Below are positions 45,227 through 53,905 of a stretch of DNA of 64,000 bases, one piece after another; position 1 is the stretch's first letter, and every line of letters begins with the position of its first letter. The notes under the pieces are model-generated. The model saw nothing but the letters and a program-made list of their open reading frames with translations, was not told the origin of the DNA and did no database searches. Source of the DNA: an uncultured Oscillospiraceae bacterium. Its GTDB lineage: Bacteria > Bacillota_A > Clostridia > Oscillospirales > Oscillospiraceae. Where the stretch lies: contig CAJTTS010000003.1 in the NCBI GenBank assembly GCA_910579155.1, positions 42,287 to 106,286 on the forward strand, written 5' to 3'. A program made the translations under genes and the position numbers.

Positions 45227-46462
45227 TTAGCGTTCGGTTACGCCCTCGGCCATCCGGTCCAACTGGTCCTGAAGGGATGCGCCGGAGGGATTCCCTTGTG
45301 CCATGCTGGTGGAAAACTCCGCCACAGGGTCCCAGAACTTCCCGCCTATCCGCTGGGGCTGGGAAAAGTTGGACTGCTCCAGCAGAGCCGCGATGGCCAA
45401 GGACGACTGGACCTCGGGGGAGTTGGCCGCGCTGACGTTGGCCGGGCCCTGCCCCCGCGCCTCGAAGCGAAGGCGCTGGTTCTCCTCGCTGGTGATCCAC
45501 TGTGCCAGCCGCGCCGCCCAATCCGGGTGCTGGGAGTAGGCGTTTACCCCGATGAGTTTGCAGCCGGAGAAGGATGCCATTTGGACCTGCCGCCCCGCGC
45601 AGGTGTATGTGGGCAGCTTGGCCGCGCCCATGTCATCGCCCCAGGCCTCCCGCACAGCCACGGCGTTCCACACGCCGCTGATACCGGCGATCACAGTGCC
45701 GTCCTGCACGCCGGCGAGGAATTCCGGGTCTGTCCGGTTGGAAAAGGCGGGGCTGGCCGCGATGTCCAGCATGGCCTGGGCCACGTCCACCCCCCGGACA
45801 GGGCCGTCGGCGCTGTTCCAGGTGCAGTAGTTGGTCAGACCGTCCTCGTTGAGGCCCACCTCCAGCCCGGTGTTGCCGAAAAAGGCGTAGACGTACCACG
45901 CGGAGGACCAGTCCATGGTTACCAGTCGTTCGGCCTGGGCCGCAACCTCCAGTATCCGCTCCAGGCTTTGGACGTCCTCGTCGGTAAAATAGGCCCTGTT
46001 ATAGTACAGAAAATAGCCGTTATCCGCCGTCAGCGGGTAGGCGTACAGGGTATTTTCCACACTGGCCGCCTCCACCGCGGCGGGGAGGGACGCATTACGG
46101 ACGGCGGCCTCGTCGGCGATAGGGTCCAGACCGCCGGCAGCGGCCAGCGCGGACACCTGGTCGTCGGCAAAGGCGAATACGTCCGCGCCGCCCTCCAGAT
46201 CACCCAGCAGCACGTCCTTACAGTTGGATTCGCTCTGGGGCTGGTAGGTGATCCGGAAGTCGGCCTGTCCGGCGTAATGCTCCCGGAACGAGGCGAATAT
46301 TTGCTGAAGCAGCGCCTCGTCCTCCTCAGCGCCCCATACAGTCAGGGAGACGGTCTCTATTACAGGCCGGCTCTCATCTGGAATCGGGGCCTGACTGTCA
46401 CAGGCGGCAAGCAGAACGAACAAACAGGCGGATAAAGCCAGAAGAAAAAACCGCTTTGCCAT
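45227..46462 (-). CDS. Solute-binding lipoprotein paired with the chemoreceptor
   Basis: The 411-residue protein has lipoprotein signal LLALSACLFVLLAACDSQ (lipobox LAAC, Cys ~21) and a type-1 ABC solute-binding fold (SLTVWGAEEDEALLQQIFAS, AYPLTADNGYFLYYNRAYFT, then YTCAGRQVQMASFSGC). It binds a probable sugar at the cell surface. No permease genes adjoin; the downstream partner is a chemoreceptor, so ligand sensing is the likely job. I chose ATG 46462 over an earlier TTG; it has GGAAGGA upstream. A good promoter lies 32 bases before. Confidence 0.88.
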   Translation of the reverse strand: MAKRFFLLALSACLFVLLAACDSQAPIPDESRPVIETVSLTVWGAEEDEALLQQIFASFREHYAGQADFRITYQPQSESNCKDVLLGDLEGGADVFAFADDQVSALAAAGGLDPIADEAAVRNASLPAAVEAASVENTLYAYPLTADNGYFLYYNRAYFTDEDVQSLERILEVAAQAERLVTMDWSSAWYVYAFFGNTGLEVGLNEDGLTNYCTWNSADGPVRGVDVAQAMLDIAASPAFSNRTDPEFLAGVQDGTVIAGISGVWNAVAVREAWGDDMGAAKLPTYTCAGRQVQMASFSGCKLIGVNAYSQHPDWAARLAQWITSEENQRLRFEARGQGPANVSAANSPEVQSSLAIAALLEQSNFSQPQRIGGKFWDPVAEFSTSMAQGNPSGASLQDQLDRMAEGVTER

Positions 46463-46493
46463 GATTCTCATTCCTTCCATCAGGTTTTGAGAT

Positions 46494-46522
46494 ATTATAG
46501 CATTTTGTATCGTGGATTTCAA
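46494..46522 (-). promoter_or_regulatory. Promoter of the SBP-MCP operon
   Basis: On the minus strand TTGAAA (46522-46517), 17 bases, TATAAT (46499-46494). Confidence 0.8.
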
Positions 46523-46580
46523 CTAAAATGAGGAGCCGCCGCCCGGCGGCAATCATGGAGGGGAGCGGTTCATCTGCATC

Positions 46581-46609
46581 TTGCCAACAGGCCGAAGCCT
46601 TGGTATAAT
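46581..46609 (+). promoter_or_regulatory. Promoter of the DUF342-CheY operon
   Basis: TTGCCA (46581-46586), 17 bases, TATAAT (46604-46609), 42 bases before the DUF342 gene; divergent from the SBP-MCP promoter about 60 bases away. Confidence 0.8.
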
Positions 46610-46650
46610 AGTTTTGCCTATGCTACTATGTGGAAGGGAGGCGCTGGGGC

Positions 46651-48387
46651 ATGTCAATCAAGGACAAAATCGCATCCATTTTGTTCGGGGCAAAAGCGAA
46701 AGACGAGGATACTGTGGAGGAACCCGGCACGGAACGGAGGCAGTTGGAAGATGAGAGTCCGGAGGCCCCGTCCTTAGCCGCAGAGGACCCGGCATTGATT
46801 AAGCTTCCGGGGGAGCACCCGCTGCTCCAGCTCTACGGTCTGCGCCGGAGGGAGGCGGGGCCCCTGCCCGCGCCGCGTCTTTGCATGGATGAGGAAGGAA
46901 CGCTGCCGGAGGAGCTGATCCGCCGGGAAAAGGGCCGGCTTCAGACCACTCTGAAAAATGTGTGCAACTTCCGGTTGAAGTCCACGAAGAGTAATGCAAA
47001 CCGACGCAAAAAAGATGGAGAGGAGGCTGAGCGTGAGCCTCAAGGGTTGGACGCCCTGCCCTGGTTCTTCATCTCCGGTGATAAGCTCTATGCCTGGGTG
47101 ATGGTGTTCCCGCCCATGGGGAAGGGCCGGGAACTGACCCGGGAAATGCTCTATGACGCCATAAAGGACCAGGGGATTGCCTTCGGTGTGAACGAGCGTT
47201 TGGCGGACCGGCTGGCCCATGGCGACCAGCGGTATTTCAACCTGTTTCTGATCGCCCAGGGCAAGCCCGCCTTTGACGGAAAAAACGGCAACATCGTGGA
47301 TTACTTTCCCCGTGTGCTGGAACGGGTGCTGACGGTGGACGAGTACGACCAGGTGGACTATACCGCGTTAAATCTGATCCACAACGTAAAGGAGGGCCAG
47401 GAGATTTGCCGCCTGATCCGGCCCACCGAGGGCGAGCCGGGCCGGACGGTGCTGGACCAGGAAATCCCGGCCAAGAGCGGCAAGTCCGTCTCCCTGCCTA
47501 AGGGGCGCAATACTGAGATCAGCGAGGACGGGGACGCGCTGGTGGCCCTGGCTGACGGCCACGTGGAGTTCACCGGGCGCAGCTTCCAGGTCAAACCTGT
47601 ACTGGATGTCCCAGGGAACGTGGATTTTTCCACCGGAAATATCAAATTCCTGGGGGATGTGAATATTAAGGGCGACGTGCTCACCGGCTTTACCGTTCGT
47701 GCTATGGGCAGTATCTGGGTGGGCGGCGTCATCGAGGCGGGCAGCACCGTGGAGGCCGGGGGCGACCTCACTGTGGTCAAGGGCATTTTGGGGGACGGTA
47801 CCACCACCGTCCGGGCCCAGCGGTGCGTGTTTTCCAAATATATTGAGAACGCCACCATTTACGTGCGGGAGAACCTCCAGACCGATGCCATCATCAACGG
47901 CGGTGTTTACTGTGACGGGGAGGTGCTGGTTCGGTCCGGGCGGGGCGTCATCATGGGTGGCCGGGTCTGGGCGGCGAAGAAGGTGAGCGCCTCCACTGTG
48001 GGGTCCAAATCGGAGCGCCGGACGTCCATTGTCCTGGGGGGAATGCCCTGCACCAGCTTCGAGCGAGAGCAGGTGCGGCGGGAATTGAAGGAGCTGGAGA
48101 TCGAGCATGAGCGGCTGGAGTGCCAGATGGACAGCCCGGTAAAGGACAGCCTGCTCAGTAAGGTTCGAGTGAAACTGTCCACCACGGAGCTTCGGCTCCA
48201 GCAATTGGAGGAGGACCTCCAGAATATCAAGGAGACTCTGGGCAGCAAGGAGGACGACGGGCGGTTGGAATGCGGGATAGCCTATGCGGGAACGGAAATC
48301 CGGTTTGGAGAAGAAGCAATTCGCCTTCAGCGGGAGGAACGGCAATGTATCGCCAAAATGGTCTGTGGCGAGATCATCGTGATGTAG
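46651..48387 (+). CDS. DUF342/FapA-family polymerising protein
   Basis: The 578-residue protein has an acidic N-terminal tail, a middle domain (LDALPWFFISGDKLYAWVMV), then a right-handed beta-helix-like region rich in Gly/Val turns (GNVDFSTGNIKFLGDVNIKG, GGVIEAGSTVEAGGDLTVVK) typical of FapA/DUF342. A C-terminal coiled coil (REQVRRELKELEIEHERLEC) and short beta end complete it. FapA-type proteins are cytoplasmic and sometimes linked to flagella, polar localisation or cell-surface assembly. It precedes a CheY-like regulator by 40 bases, tying it to the chemosensory genes here. I chose ATG 46651; an in-frame GTG lies 21 bases earlier. Confidence 0.85.
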   Translation: MSIKDKIASILFGAKAKDEDTVEEPGTERRQLEDESPEAPSLAAEDPALIKLPGEHPLLQLYGLRRREAGPLPAPRLCMDEEGTLPEELIRREKGRLQTTLKNVCNFRLKSTKSNANRRKKDGEEAEREPQGLDALPWFFISGDKLYAWVMVFPPMGKGRELTREMLYDAIKDQGIAFGVNERLADRLAHGDQRYFNLFLIAQGKPAFDGKNGNIVDYFPRVLERVLTVDEYDQVDYTALNLIHNVKEGQEICRLIRPTEGEPGRTVLDQEIPAKSGKSVSLPKGRNTEISEDGDALVALADGHVEFTGRSFQVKPVLDVPGNVDFSTGNIKFLGDVNIKGDVLTGFTVRAMGSIWVGGVIEAGSTVEAGGDLTVVKGILGDGTTTVRAQRCVFSKYIENATIYVRENLQTDAIINGGVYCDGEVLVRSGRGVIMGGRVWAAKKVSASTVGSKSERRTSIVLGGMPCTSFEREQVRRELKELEIEHERLECQMDSPVKDSLLSKVRVKLSTTELRLQQLEEDLQNIKETLGSKEDDGRLECGIAYAGTEIRFGEEAIRLQREERQCIAKMVCGEIIVM

Positions 48388-48427
48388 CCATGTTTTAGAA
48401 GTGGACTGGAAAGAAGGAACTGATGGT

Positions 48428-48790
48428 ATGAAGAAAAAAGTCATGGTAGTGGATGACTCCAGAGTTATAGAGCTTCAAATCCGAAAGTTGTTGGAAGGCA
48501 CTGATTTTGAGGTGGCCGCCTACTGCGAGAACGGCGAGGAGGCCATTGCCCGCTATGAGGAGGTCCGGCCGGATGTGGTGACCATGGACATCATCATGCC
48601 GGGAATCGACGGGCTGGAAGCCGCCCAGGTTCTCATGTATGAGCACGACGAGGCCCGGATCGTCATGGTTTCTTCCCTGGGCTGTGACGATATGATTCAG
48701 GAACTCTATAGTATCGGCGCCCAAGCGGTGCTTTTCAAGCCGCTCACGCGAGAGGCGTTGCTGGACGCACTGAAGAAAGCACTGGACTGA
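48428..48790 (+). CDS. CheY-like single-domain response regulator
   Basis: The 120-residue receiver has all key residues: acidic pair in VVDDSRV, phospho-acceptor Asp in VVTMDIIMPGIDG (~residue 54), Thr/Ser switch in IVMVSSLG and Lys in LFKPLT. No DNA-binding output is present, so it acts through protein contacts, as CheY does. It may be phosphorylated by a CheA elsewhere or by the orphan kinases of this region. It is second in the DUF342 operon. Confidence 0.93.
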   Translation: MKKKVMVVDDSRVIELQIRKLLEGTDFEVAAYCENGEEAIARYEEVRPDVVTMDIIMPGIDGLEAAQVLMYEHDEARIVMVSSLGCDDMIQELYSIGAQAVLFKPLTREALLDALKKALD

Positions 48791-48852
48791 GCTGATGAAC
48801 TTCTCATAAGCTCATAATGATAAGGCGGTGTAAAATTCAGATAGAAAAAGAG

Positions 48853-48887
48853 AGAGCGCACCGGGTCAAAACAGCCCGGTGCGCTCT
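48853..48887 (+). terminator. Terminator of the DUF342-CheY operon
   Basis: A 13-bp stem (48853-48865 with 48875-48887), 9-base loop, followed by weak TTGAAATTT. Confidence 0.6.
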
Positions 48888-48960
48888 TGAAATTTCCGGC
48901 ATGAGCGTCGAAACGAAACGTATAAATGTGAAAGAAATAAATTGGAGTTAAAAGCAGGCC

Positions 48961-48986
48961 GCGCCGCTTTTGGTGAAAAGCGGCGC
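48961..48986 (-). terminator. Terminator of the superoxide dismutase gene
   Basis: A perfect 11-bp stem (GCGCCGCTTTT/AAAAGCGGCGC) with GGTG loop lies about 50 bases after the SOD stop; on the minus strand it is followed by GGCCTGCTTTT. Confidence 0.6.
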
Positions 48987-49033
48987 GACGCAACAGGTAA
49001 AAGGCACTTGATTTCCGGTTGTGGGCAAATAGT

Positions 49034-49555
49034 TCACAAACAAGATCCTGTGATCCGCCGAATCACGCCACAGGCAATTTTTGTGCCGGAATTGCCGGAC
49101 GGCTGGGTTTTGAAGTTATCGGGAAGATCATGGATGATAACGGTTCTTTCAATTATCTCATCTATGGAAAAACGATTGGTCAAAAACAGGGAGAGCGCAC
49201 GTCCGTTGTTTCCGAACAACGGCGGCAGGTCCCCGGCATGGTATGGGTGCCCACAATTGCCCGGATCATAATGGGACATAACATCCGCAAATGGATCGTC
49301 CATATTGCCGCTGCAATCGGTCCCCTCGTGGATATGGAATCCGAAGACACGTTCTTCACAAGGAGCATTTGATTGGGGCAGACCGCTGATTTCAGCGAGG
49401 ATGAGTACTCCTTCATTGGATTGGTAAAATCGCACGGCGCCTGTTATGTCAGGGTAATTTATATTACCTGCGACGCTGGCCACCGCCTGCGGCCGGCCGT
49501 GCAGGATCGAAAAAAGTTGAGACCGGGAATGGCTGCAAGATGATGATCGGTTCAT
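49034..49555 (-). CDS. Cu/Zn superoxide dismutase family protein
   Basis: The 173-residue protein has the conserved metal ligands and structural elements of the family: FGFHIHEGTDC (two copper His), SHYDPGNCGHPYHAGDLPPL (bridging and zinc His, zinc Asp), TVIIHDLPDNF (copper His) and SGNSGTKIACGVI near the C-terminus with its disulfide Cys. It dismutates superoxide. Bacterial enzymes are usually secreted, but no signal peptide is visible, so this one is probably cytoplasmic. Lower GC than its neighbours suggests acquisition. It starts at 49555 with GAGGAG. Confidence 0.9.
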   Translation of the reverse strand: MNRSSSCSHSRSQLFSILHGRPQAVASVAGNINYPDITGAVRFYQSNEGVLILAEISGLPQSNAPCEERVFGFHIHEGTDCSGNMDDPFADVMSHYDPGNCGHPYHAGDLPPLFGNNGRALSLFLTNRFSIDEIIERTVIIHDLPDNFKTQPSGNSGTKIACGVIRRITGSCL

Positions 49556-49595
49556 ATGGGATGCTCCTCAAAATCAATGTTCTACATAACATCAT

Positions 49596-49860
49596 ATGCA
49601 GGTAAAGAACGCGGTGTCCGGCCTGTCGGCGGGCATTATGTGGCCGGGGACGTTCAGCAAAGCGTCGGTCTGGTCTGCACGGGGCGGTACGGCCATGTCC
49701 GCGCTGATGGCCCTGGCGGGAGATATGGGATGCTCCGGCGGCCTCATCCTGATGGGTATGGTGCCCCAGCGCCCTGGGAGATAATCTGAACAGGGTGTTT
49801 TGGCAGGGATTGTGTTCCCCATCCTGCTGCTGGCAGGGCTCTGTCCATCCGCCGTTTACA
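49596..49860 (+). pseudogene. MFS transporter C-terminal remnant
   Basis: Residues such as GLSAGIMWPGTFSKASVW, GGTAMSALMALAGDMGCSGG and, after one or two frame changes, GDNLN and VLAGIVFPILLLAGL follow the last membrane segments of a major-facilitator (YfcJ/sugar-type) carrier. The N-terminal ~300 residues are absent and the frame is broken near 49785 and 49800. It ends against the GntR gene. A dead gene. Confidence 0.6.
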
Positions 49861-50554
49861 GCAGCTTTTCTCGCCGGATGGAGGAATCGACCACCTCAAA
49901 ATGGGCCCTCATCGCTTGATCGGCAGCGTCGGCGTTGTGCGCGGCCAAGGCGTCCGCCAATCGCTGGTGGGCGGTATGCAGGGCTTCGGCCTGGGCGGGG
50001 GCCTCCACGATACGCACGTACATTGTGCTGATGAAGTCGTTGATGGTGGAGAGCATGGCGCTGAACAGCGATTTGATGAGGCGGTTTCCCGATGCCTCGC
50101 ACAGCAGGCTGTGGAATTCCTGGTCATAGCGGGACGCTTTCTGTGGGTCCGCCTCCTCCCGCATCAGCCGGGCCAGCTCCTTGAGCCGCGCCGCCTGCCT
50201 GGGCTGAATGCGCTCCGCCGCCAGCCGGGCGTTCTCGCTCTCCAGCCCACAGCGTAGCTGGCTGAGCTGGAGATAATTGGTCTCGCCCAGCAGTATCATC
50301 ATCCGCAGGCTCTCCCGCAGGTTCTGCTCAATGTCGCAGGTGACAAAATTACCCGCGCCCTGGGTGCTGGACACAAACCCCATCAATCCCAGAGTGCGGA
50401 TGGCCTCCCGCACGGAATTGCGGCTGACGCCCAGGGATTCCGCCAGCTCCCGCTCCGGGGGCAGGCGCTCGCCCCGCTTCAGCGTACCCTGCCAAATCTC
50501 GTTTTTGATATGTTCAATGACCTTTTCGTAAGCCCGTTCGTTTCGCTCCGCCAT
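49856..50554 (-). CDS. FadR/LldR-type GntR transcriptional regulator
   Basis: The 232-residue protein has a GntR winged helix (residues ~10-75: GERLPPERELAESLGVSRNS, VREAIRTLGLMGFV) and a helical FCD effector domain (YDQEFHSLLCEASGN with metal-binding Asp/His, and AMRAHFEVV). This matches LldR-like lactate or hydroxy-acid regulators. Three FadR-type sites of the form TGGT-N3-ACCA lie at the larA and lactate-permease promoters (53537-53591 and 53840-53850), so it probably controls both. It starts at 50554 after AAAGGAG. Confidence 0.9.
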   Translation of the reverse strand: MAERNERAYEKVIEHIKNEIWQGTLKRGERLPPERELAESLGVSRNSVREAIRTLGLMGFVSSTQGAGNFVTCDIEQNLRESLRMMILLGETNYLQLSQLRCGLESENARLAAERIQPRQAARLKELARLMREEADPQKASRYDQEFHSLLCEASGNRLIKSLFSAMLSTINDFISTMYVRIVEAPAQAEALHTAHQRLADALAAHNADAADQAMRAHFEVVDSSIRREKLL

Positions 50555-50658
50555 GGAAAAATTCTCCTTTTGCCCGATTGTTAATATCATAACATTTTTT
50601 GCGGTTTTCCACAAGCGGTTTTCACACAAATGAAAAAATAAGCTTGATTCCTCCAAAG

Positions 50659-50694
50659 CAGACCGGCGGCAGGACAAAACCTGCCGCCGGTCTG
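50659..50694 (-). terminator. Terminator between lactate oxidase and GntR genes
   Basis: A perfect 15-bp stem (50659-50673 with 50680-50694), loop ACAAAA, 32 bases after the oxidase stop; T-run is clearer on the plus strand. Confidence 0.75.
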
Positions 50695-50726
50695 TTTTGG
50701 GACCAAACATGAACGGGGAACGTCTG

Positions 50727-52148
50727 TCAAAGGGTCATGCAGACCTTGCCGGGGTTGAGGATCATCTTGGGGTCAAAGACCTTTTTGATGCCCTCCATCA
50801 GCGCCATGTTCACCGGACCCACCGCCTGGGCCAGGAACTTGACCTTGCCCAGGCCGATGCCGTGCTCGCCGGAGATCTGGCCGCCCAGCTCCACGGTCTT
50901 GCCGTAGATGCTGGTGAAGAACTGCTCCACCTGCTTCTCAAACTCATCCTTCTCCATGTCGTTGGAGCAGGTGTAGATGTGCAGGTTGCCGTCACCGGCA
51001 TGGCCGAAGTACTTCACCTGGAAGTCGTACTTGTCGCCCTCCGCAGCCACATAGGCCACATACTCGGCGATCTTGTTCACGGGCACCACCACGTCGCACT
51101 CGTCCAGCAGCTTGGTCTGCTCCTCAATGCCCTCCAGGAAGGAGGAGCGGGCGGCCCAGGTGTCCTTCAACTTGGGGGCGGTGTCCGCTACCAGCACGTC
51201 CAGCGCACCCTCTTCCACCAGCATCTCGGCGGCCCGCTCCACCAGCGGGTCCAGCTCTTCCGTGGTGTCGCCGTCGAAGGTCATCAGCAGGTAAGCGCCG
51301 GCCTCCACGCCGTCGATCTTCCGGGGGAACACCTGCTTGCCCAGGTATTCCTCGGAGGAGATGAGAATCTCCTTTTCGAAGAATTCCAGGGCCTGGGGCT
51401 TGAGGTGGTTCATGAACACCTTGGGCACCGTGGAGATACAGGCGTTCAGATCCTCGAAGGGGGCCATCAGGCTGACGGTGGCCTTGGGGGCGGGGATGAG
51501 CTTCAGGGTCAGCTCGGTGATGATAGCCAGGGTGCCCTCGGAGCCACAGATCAGGTTGGTCATGCTGTAGCCGGAGGAGGTCTTGGACACGGTGGCGCCG
51601 AACCGGGTGATCTCGCCGGTGGGGAGTACCACGGTCATAGCCTTCACATAGTCGCGGGTAGCGCCGTATTTGACTGCCCGCATTCCGCCCGCGTTGGTGG
51701 CCACATTGCCGCCCAGGGTAGCCATCTTCTCGCCGGGATCGGGGGGATACATGCAGCCGTGGGTGAGCGCATCATCCGCAAGCTGCTGGAGCAGCACGCC
51801 GGGCTGAACGGTGACGGCGAAGTTTTCCAGGTCGTAGCCGAGGATTTTATTCATTTTCATGGTGCAGATGACCACGCCGCCGCAGATGGGGGTACAGCCG
51901 CCTACCAGGCCCGTGCCCGCGCCCCGGGTGGTGACGGGGATGTTGTTGTCGTAGCAGATTTTTACCACGGCGGCGATCTCTTCGGTGCTGGTGGCGTCGA
52001 TGGACACCTCGGGCATCTTCACGCCGTAGATGGGCATCTCGTCCCGGGCGTAGTCGGGGTTGACGTCCTCGCCGACCACGACGTGGCCGGGGGCTGCGGC
52101 TTGGAGCAGGGCGATGATCTCGGGGGTAACCTGATTATACTGTGACAT
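50727..52148 (-). CDS. FAD-linked D-lactate/glycolate oxidase (GlcD-type)
   Basis: The 473-residue protein of the vanillyl-alcohol-oxidase family has an FAD-binding N-terminal domain (PVTTRGAGTGLVGGCTPICG, YPPDPGEKMATLGGNVATNA, GGMRAVKYGATRDYVKAM) and a C-terminal oxidase domain with ISGEHGIGLGKVKFL. It oxidises D-lactate or glycolate to the keto acid in the cytoplasm, probably passing electrons to an electron-transfer flavoprotein. It lies 57 bases after larA. The larA product supplies D-lactate from L-lactate, so the pair allows growth on both isomers. Confidence 0.93.
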   Translation of the reverse strand: MSQYNQVTPEIIALLQAAAPGHVVVGEDVNPDYARDEMPIYGVKMPEVSIDATSTEEIAAVVKICYDNNIPVTTRGAGTGLVGGCTPICGGVVICTMKMNKILGYDLENFAVTVQPGVLLQQLADDALTHGCMYPPDPGEKMATLGGNVATNAGGMRAVKYGATRDYVKAMTVVLPTGEITRFGATVSKTSSGYSMTNLICGSEGTLAIITELTLKLIPAPKATVSLMAPFEDLNACISTVPKVFMNHLKPQALEFFEKEILISSEEYLGKQVFPRKIDGVEAGAYLLMTFDGDTTEELDPLVERAAEMLVEEGALDVLVADTAPKLKDTWAARSSFLEGIEEQTKLLDECDVVVPVNKIAEYVAYVAAEGDKYDFQVKYFGHAGDGNLHIYTCSNDMEKDEFEKQVEQFFTSIYGKTVELGGQISGEHGIGLGKVKFLAQAVGPVNMALMEGIKKVFDPKMILNPGKVCMTL

Positions 52149-52205
52149 GGGGGCGCCTCCTTTTATAATTGCAGAATATTCATTGTTTTTCTGAAAGACA
52201 ACCGC

Positions 52206-53480
52206 TCACTCTGTGACCATCACAGAGATGCCGTTGGGAATGACCACCAGGTGGGCGTCCGCGCCCTTGATTTGACGTGCCCGGCTCAGAGCCTCGTCCA
52301 CGTCGGGGGCCCACTCCATCTTCATGTCCTCAATGGTGGCGCGCTGGGCGGGGTCGGTGACGTAGATCACATGGTGCTTGCACAGCACCCGCGCCAGAAT
52401 TTGAAACTCCCACTGGTCGGGGAGGGTCTTGTCCTGGGGGGTGTCCAGAATCTGCCGGGTCAGAGCCTCCGGAGACTCGCACTCGTGAAGCGCCTTGTAG
52501 AAGCTCTCTCCGCCGTGGCCGTCGGAGCAGGAACTGACCATGATGAGTACCGCGCCCTCTTCCGCAGCGGCCTCGGCGGCGGTAAGGCCCTTGACGCTCT
52601 GGTAGATGTTCTGATCCAGGGGATAGCCGCCGTTGCTGGAGATTACGATATCCCCGCGCCGCTCCGGCTTTACCCGGCAGTAGTCCAGCAGCAGGTTGCA
52701 ACCCCGGCGATGAGCCTCAAAGGGGTCGCCCGCGAAGGCCGCCGCCACTTTCTTCTCCTCGTCAATCACCACATTGACAATATAAGCGAGATTGGCCATT
52801 TTCGCCGCTGCCACCATGTCCTCGTGAAGGGGATTGCCGTCCAGCACGCCGGTGCGGGCAAAGGGGGAGGCGATGAACTTGGAACAGTGGTTGCCCAGCA
52901 CCGTCACCTGATCGCACACGCCGGGCAGTACGCTTTTACGCCCGCCGGAGAAACCCGCGAAGAAGTGGGGCTCGATGAAGCCTTCGGCGATGAGCAGGTC
53001 GGTTTCCACCGCCAGACGGTCAATGACGCAGTCCGCGCCGGAGGGCAGCACGCCGATTTTCACGTTGGACTCCGGATCCCGGCTGTCATGGATGACGATG
53101 CGCTCTTGGTCCACGATGTCCCGTCCCAGCTTATCCACCAGCTCCTCGGTGCTGGTGGGACGGTGGAAGCCGGTGGCCACCAGGAGGGTTACCTGGATGC
53201 CGGGACTGCCCCGGCGCAGCTCCTCCAGCATGAAGGGGATGATGTGCTTGCTGGGGACGGGCCGGGTGTGATCGCTGATGATGATGGTGCAAGTCTTTTT
53301 GTCCCGGGCTAATTCATGCAGAGGGGCGGAGCCGATGGGCGCGGCCATGGCTGTGCGGACCAGATCGTCCTCAGAGCCGGATGCGGTCAGCCGGCCGATG
53401 CGGGATTCCAGGACCTCGGCGCCTGTGAGACGGTCATGGAACTCCATACCGGCTTTCCCGAAGGGAATAATAAGGGCCAT
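52206..53480 (-). CDS. larA: Nickel-dependent lactate racemase LarA family
   Basis: The 424-residue LarA-family protein has ISDHTRPVPSKHIIPFMLEE (catalytic His region), IEPHFFAGFSGGRKSVLPGV (His and the cofactor-binding Lys) and DIVISSNGGYPLDQNIYQSV. LarA interconverts L- and D-lactate using the nickel-pincer cofactor; related enzymes work on other 2-hydroxy acids. The cofactor genes larB, larC and larE are not in the window. The downstream FAD oxidase and upstream lactate permease make a lactate-use module. It starts at 53480 behind GGGAGG. Confidence 0.9.
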   Translation of the reverse strand: MALIIPFGKAGMEFHDRLTGAEVLESRIGRLTASGSEDDLVRTAMAAPIGSAPLHELARDKKTCTIIISDHTRPVPSKHIIPFMLEELRRGSPGIQVTLLVATGFHRPTSTEELVDKLGRDIVDQERIVIHDSRDPESNVKIGVLPSGADCVIDRLAVETDLLIAEGFIEPHFFAGFSGGRKSVLPGVCDQVTVLGNHCSKFIASPFARTGVLDGNPLHEDMVAAAKMANLAYIVNVVIDEEKKVAAAFAGDPFEAHRRGCNLLLDYCRVKPERRGDIVISSNGGYPLDQNIYQSVKGLTAAEAAAEEGAVLIMVSSCSDGHGGESFYKALHECESPEALTRQILDTPQDKTLPDQWEFQILARVLCKHHVIYVTDPAQRATIEDMKMEWAPDVDEALSRARQIKGADAHLVVIPNGISVMVTE

Positions 53481-53536
53481 TGTCAAACACCTCCCGATAA
53501 TATTGCGTGGGCGCAAGGAAATCTATTGATTGCTGG

Positions 53537-53551
53537 ATTGGGCGAACCAAT
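53537..53551. promoter_or_regulatory. FadR/LldR-type operator 1
   Basis: ATTGG-GCGAA-CCAAT, a 15-base dyad; on the minus strand it reads ATTGGTTCGCCCAAT, nearly the same as operator 2. It is located between the larA start and its probable -10. Confidence 0.65.
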
Positions 53552-53578
53552 CTCAGAAAGGCTGCGAACGGATAGATT

Positions 53579-53591
53579 TTGGTTCGACCAA
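53579..53591. promoter_or_regulatory. FadR/LldR-type operator 2
   Basis: TTGGT-TCG-ACCAA is a perfect dyad matching the TGGT-N3-ACCA consensus of the FadR branch of GntR regulators. It abuts the candidate larA -10. Confidence 0.75.
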
Positions 53592-53724
53592 TTTATACTG
53601 TGCTTTCAGCTTAACATATTTGGGAGGAAATGCAACCCCCTTTTTGGATTTCTCCTATTTCCACAAAAACCCAGATTGATTTTATGGTATTTTAACTAAA
53701 AAACTTTTTTTGCTCAAATAACCA

Positions 53725-53752
53725 TGGACATTTTGACGAACAAAGCTATAAT
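53725..53752 (+). promoter_or_regulatory. Promoter of the lactate permease gene
   Basis: TGGACA (53725-53730), 16 bases, TATAAT (53747-53752). The leader is about 145 bases and contains operator 3. Confidence 0.6.
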
Positions 53753-53839
53753 TAAAATCAGAAAATCCCATCCAGGATTGAGGCTGACTTTTCAAGCGGA
53801 GTTTTGTGTTCTGCCACAGGGAATATTCTGGACAAAATA

Positions 53840-53850
53840 TGGTAGAACCA
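53840..53850. promoter_or_regulatory. FadR/LldR-type operator 3
   Basis: TGGT-AGA-ACCA, the same consensus form as operators 1 and 2, placed in the permease leader where a bound repressor could block elongation or an internal promoter. Confidence 0.6.
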
Positions 53851-53905
53851 ATTTTGAGAAAGTCCGTACCGAGGGTGGGGAAAGTCAAAAGGAGGTCTGG
53901 TTTCC

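Larger units (their letters stand above)
53481..53905. other. Divergent regulatory region of the lactate module
   Basis: 425 AT-rich bases between larA and the lactate permease. They hold three FadR-type sites, a plus promoter (53725-53752), and a possible minus -10 TATAAA (53597-53592) for larA. No gene seen. Confidence 0.7.
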
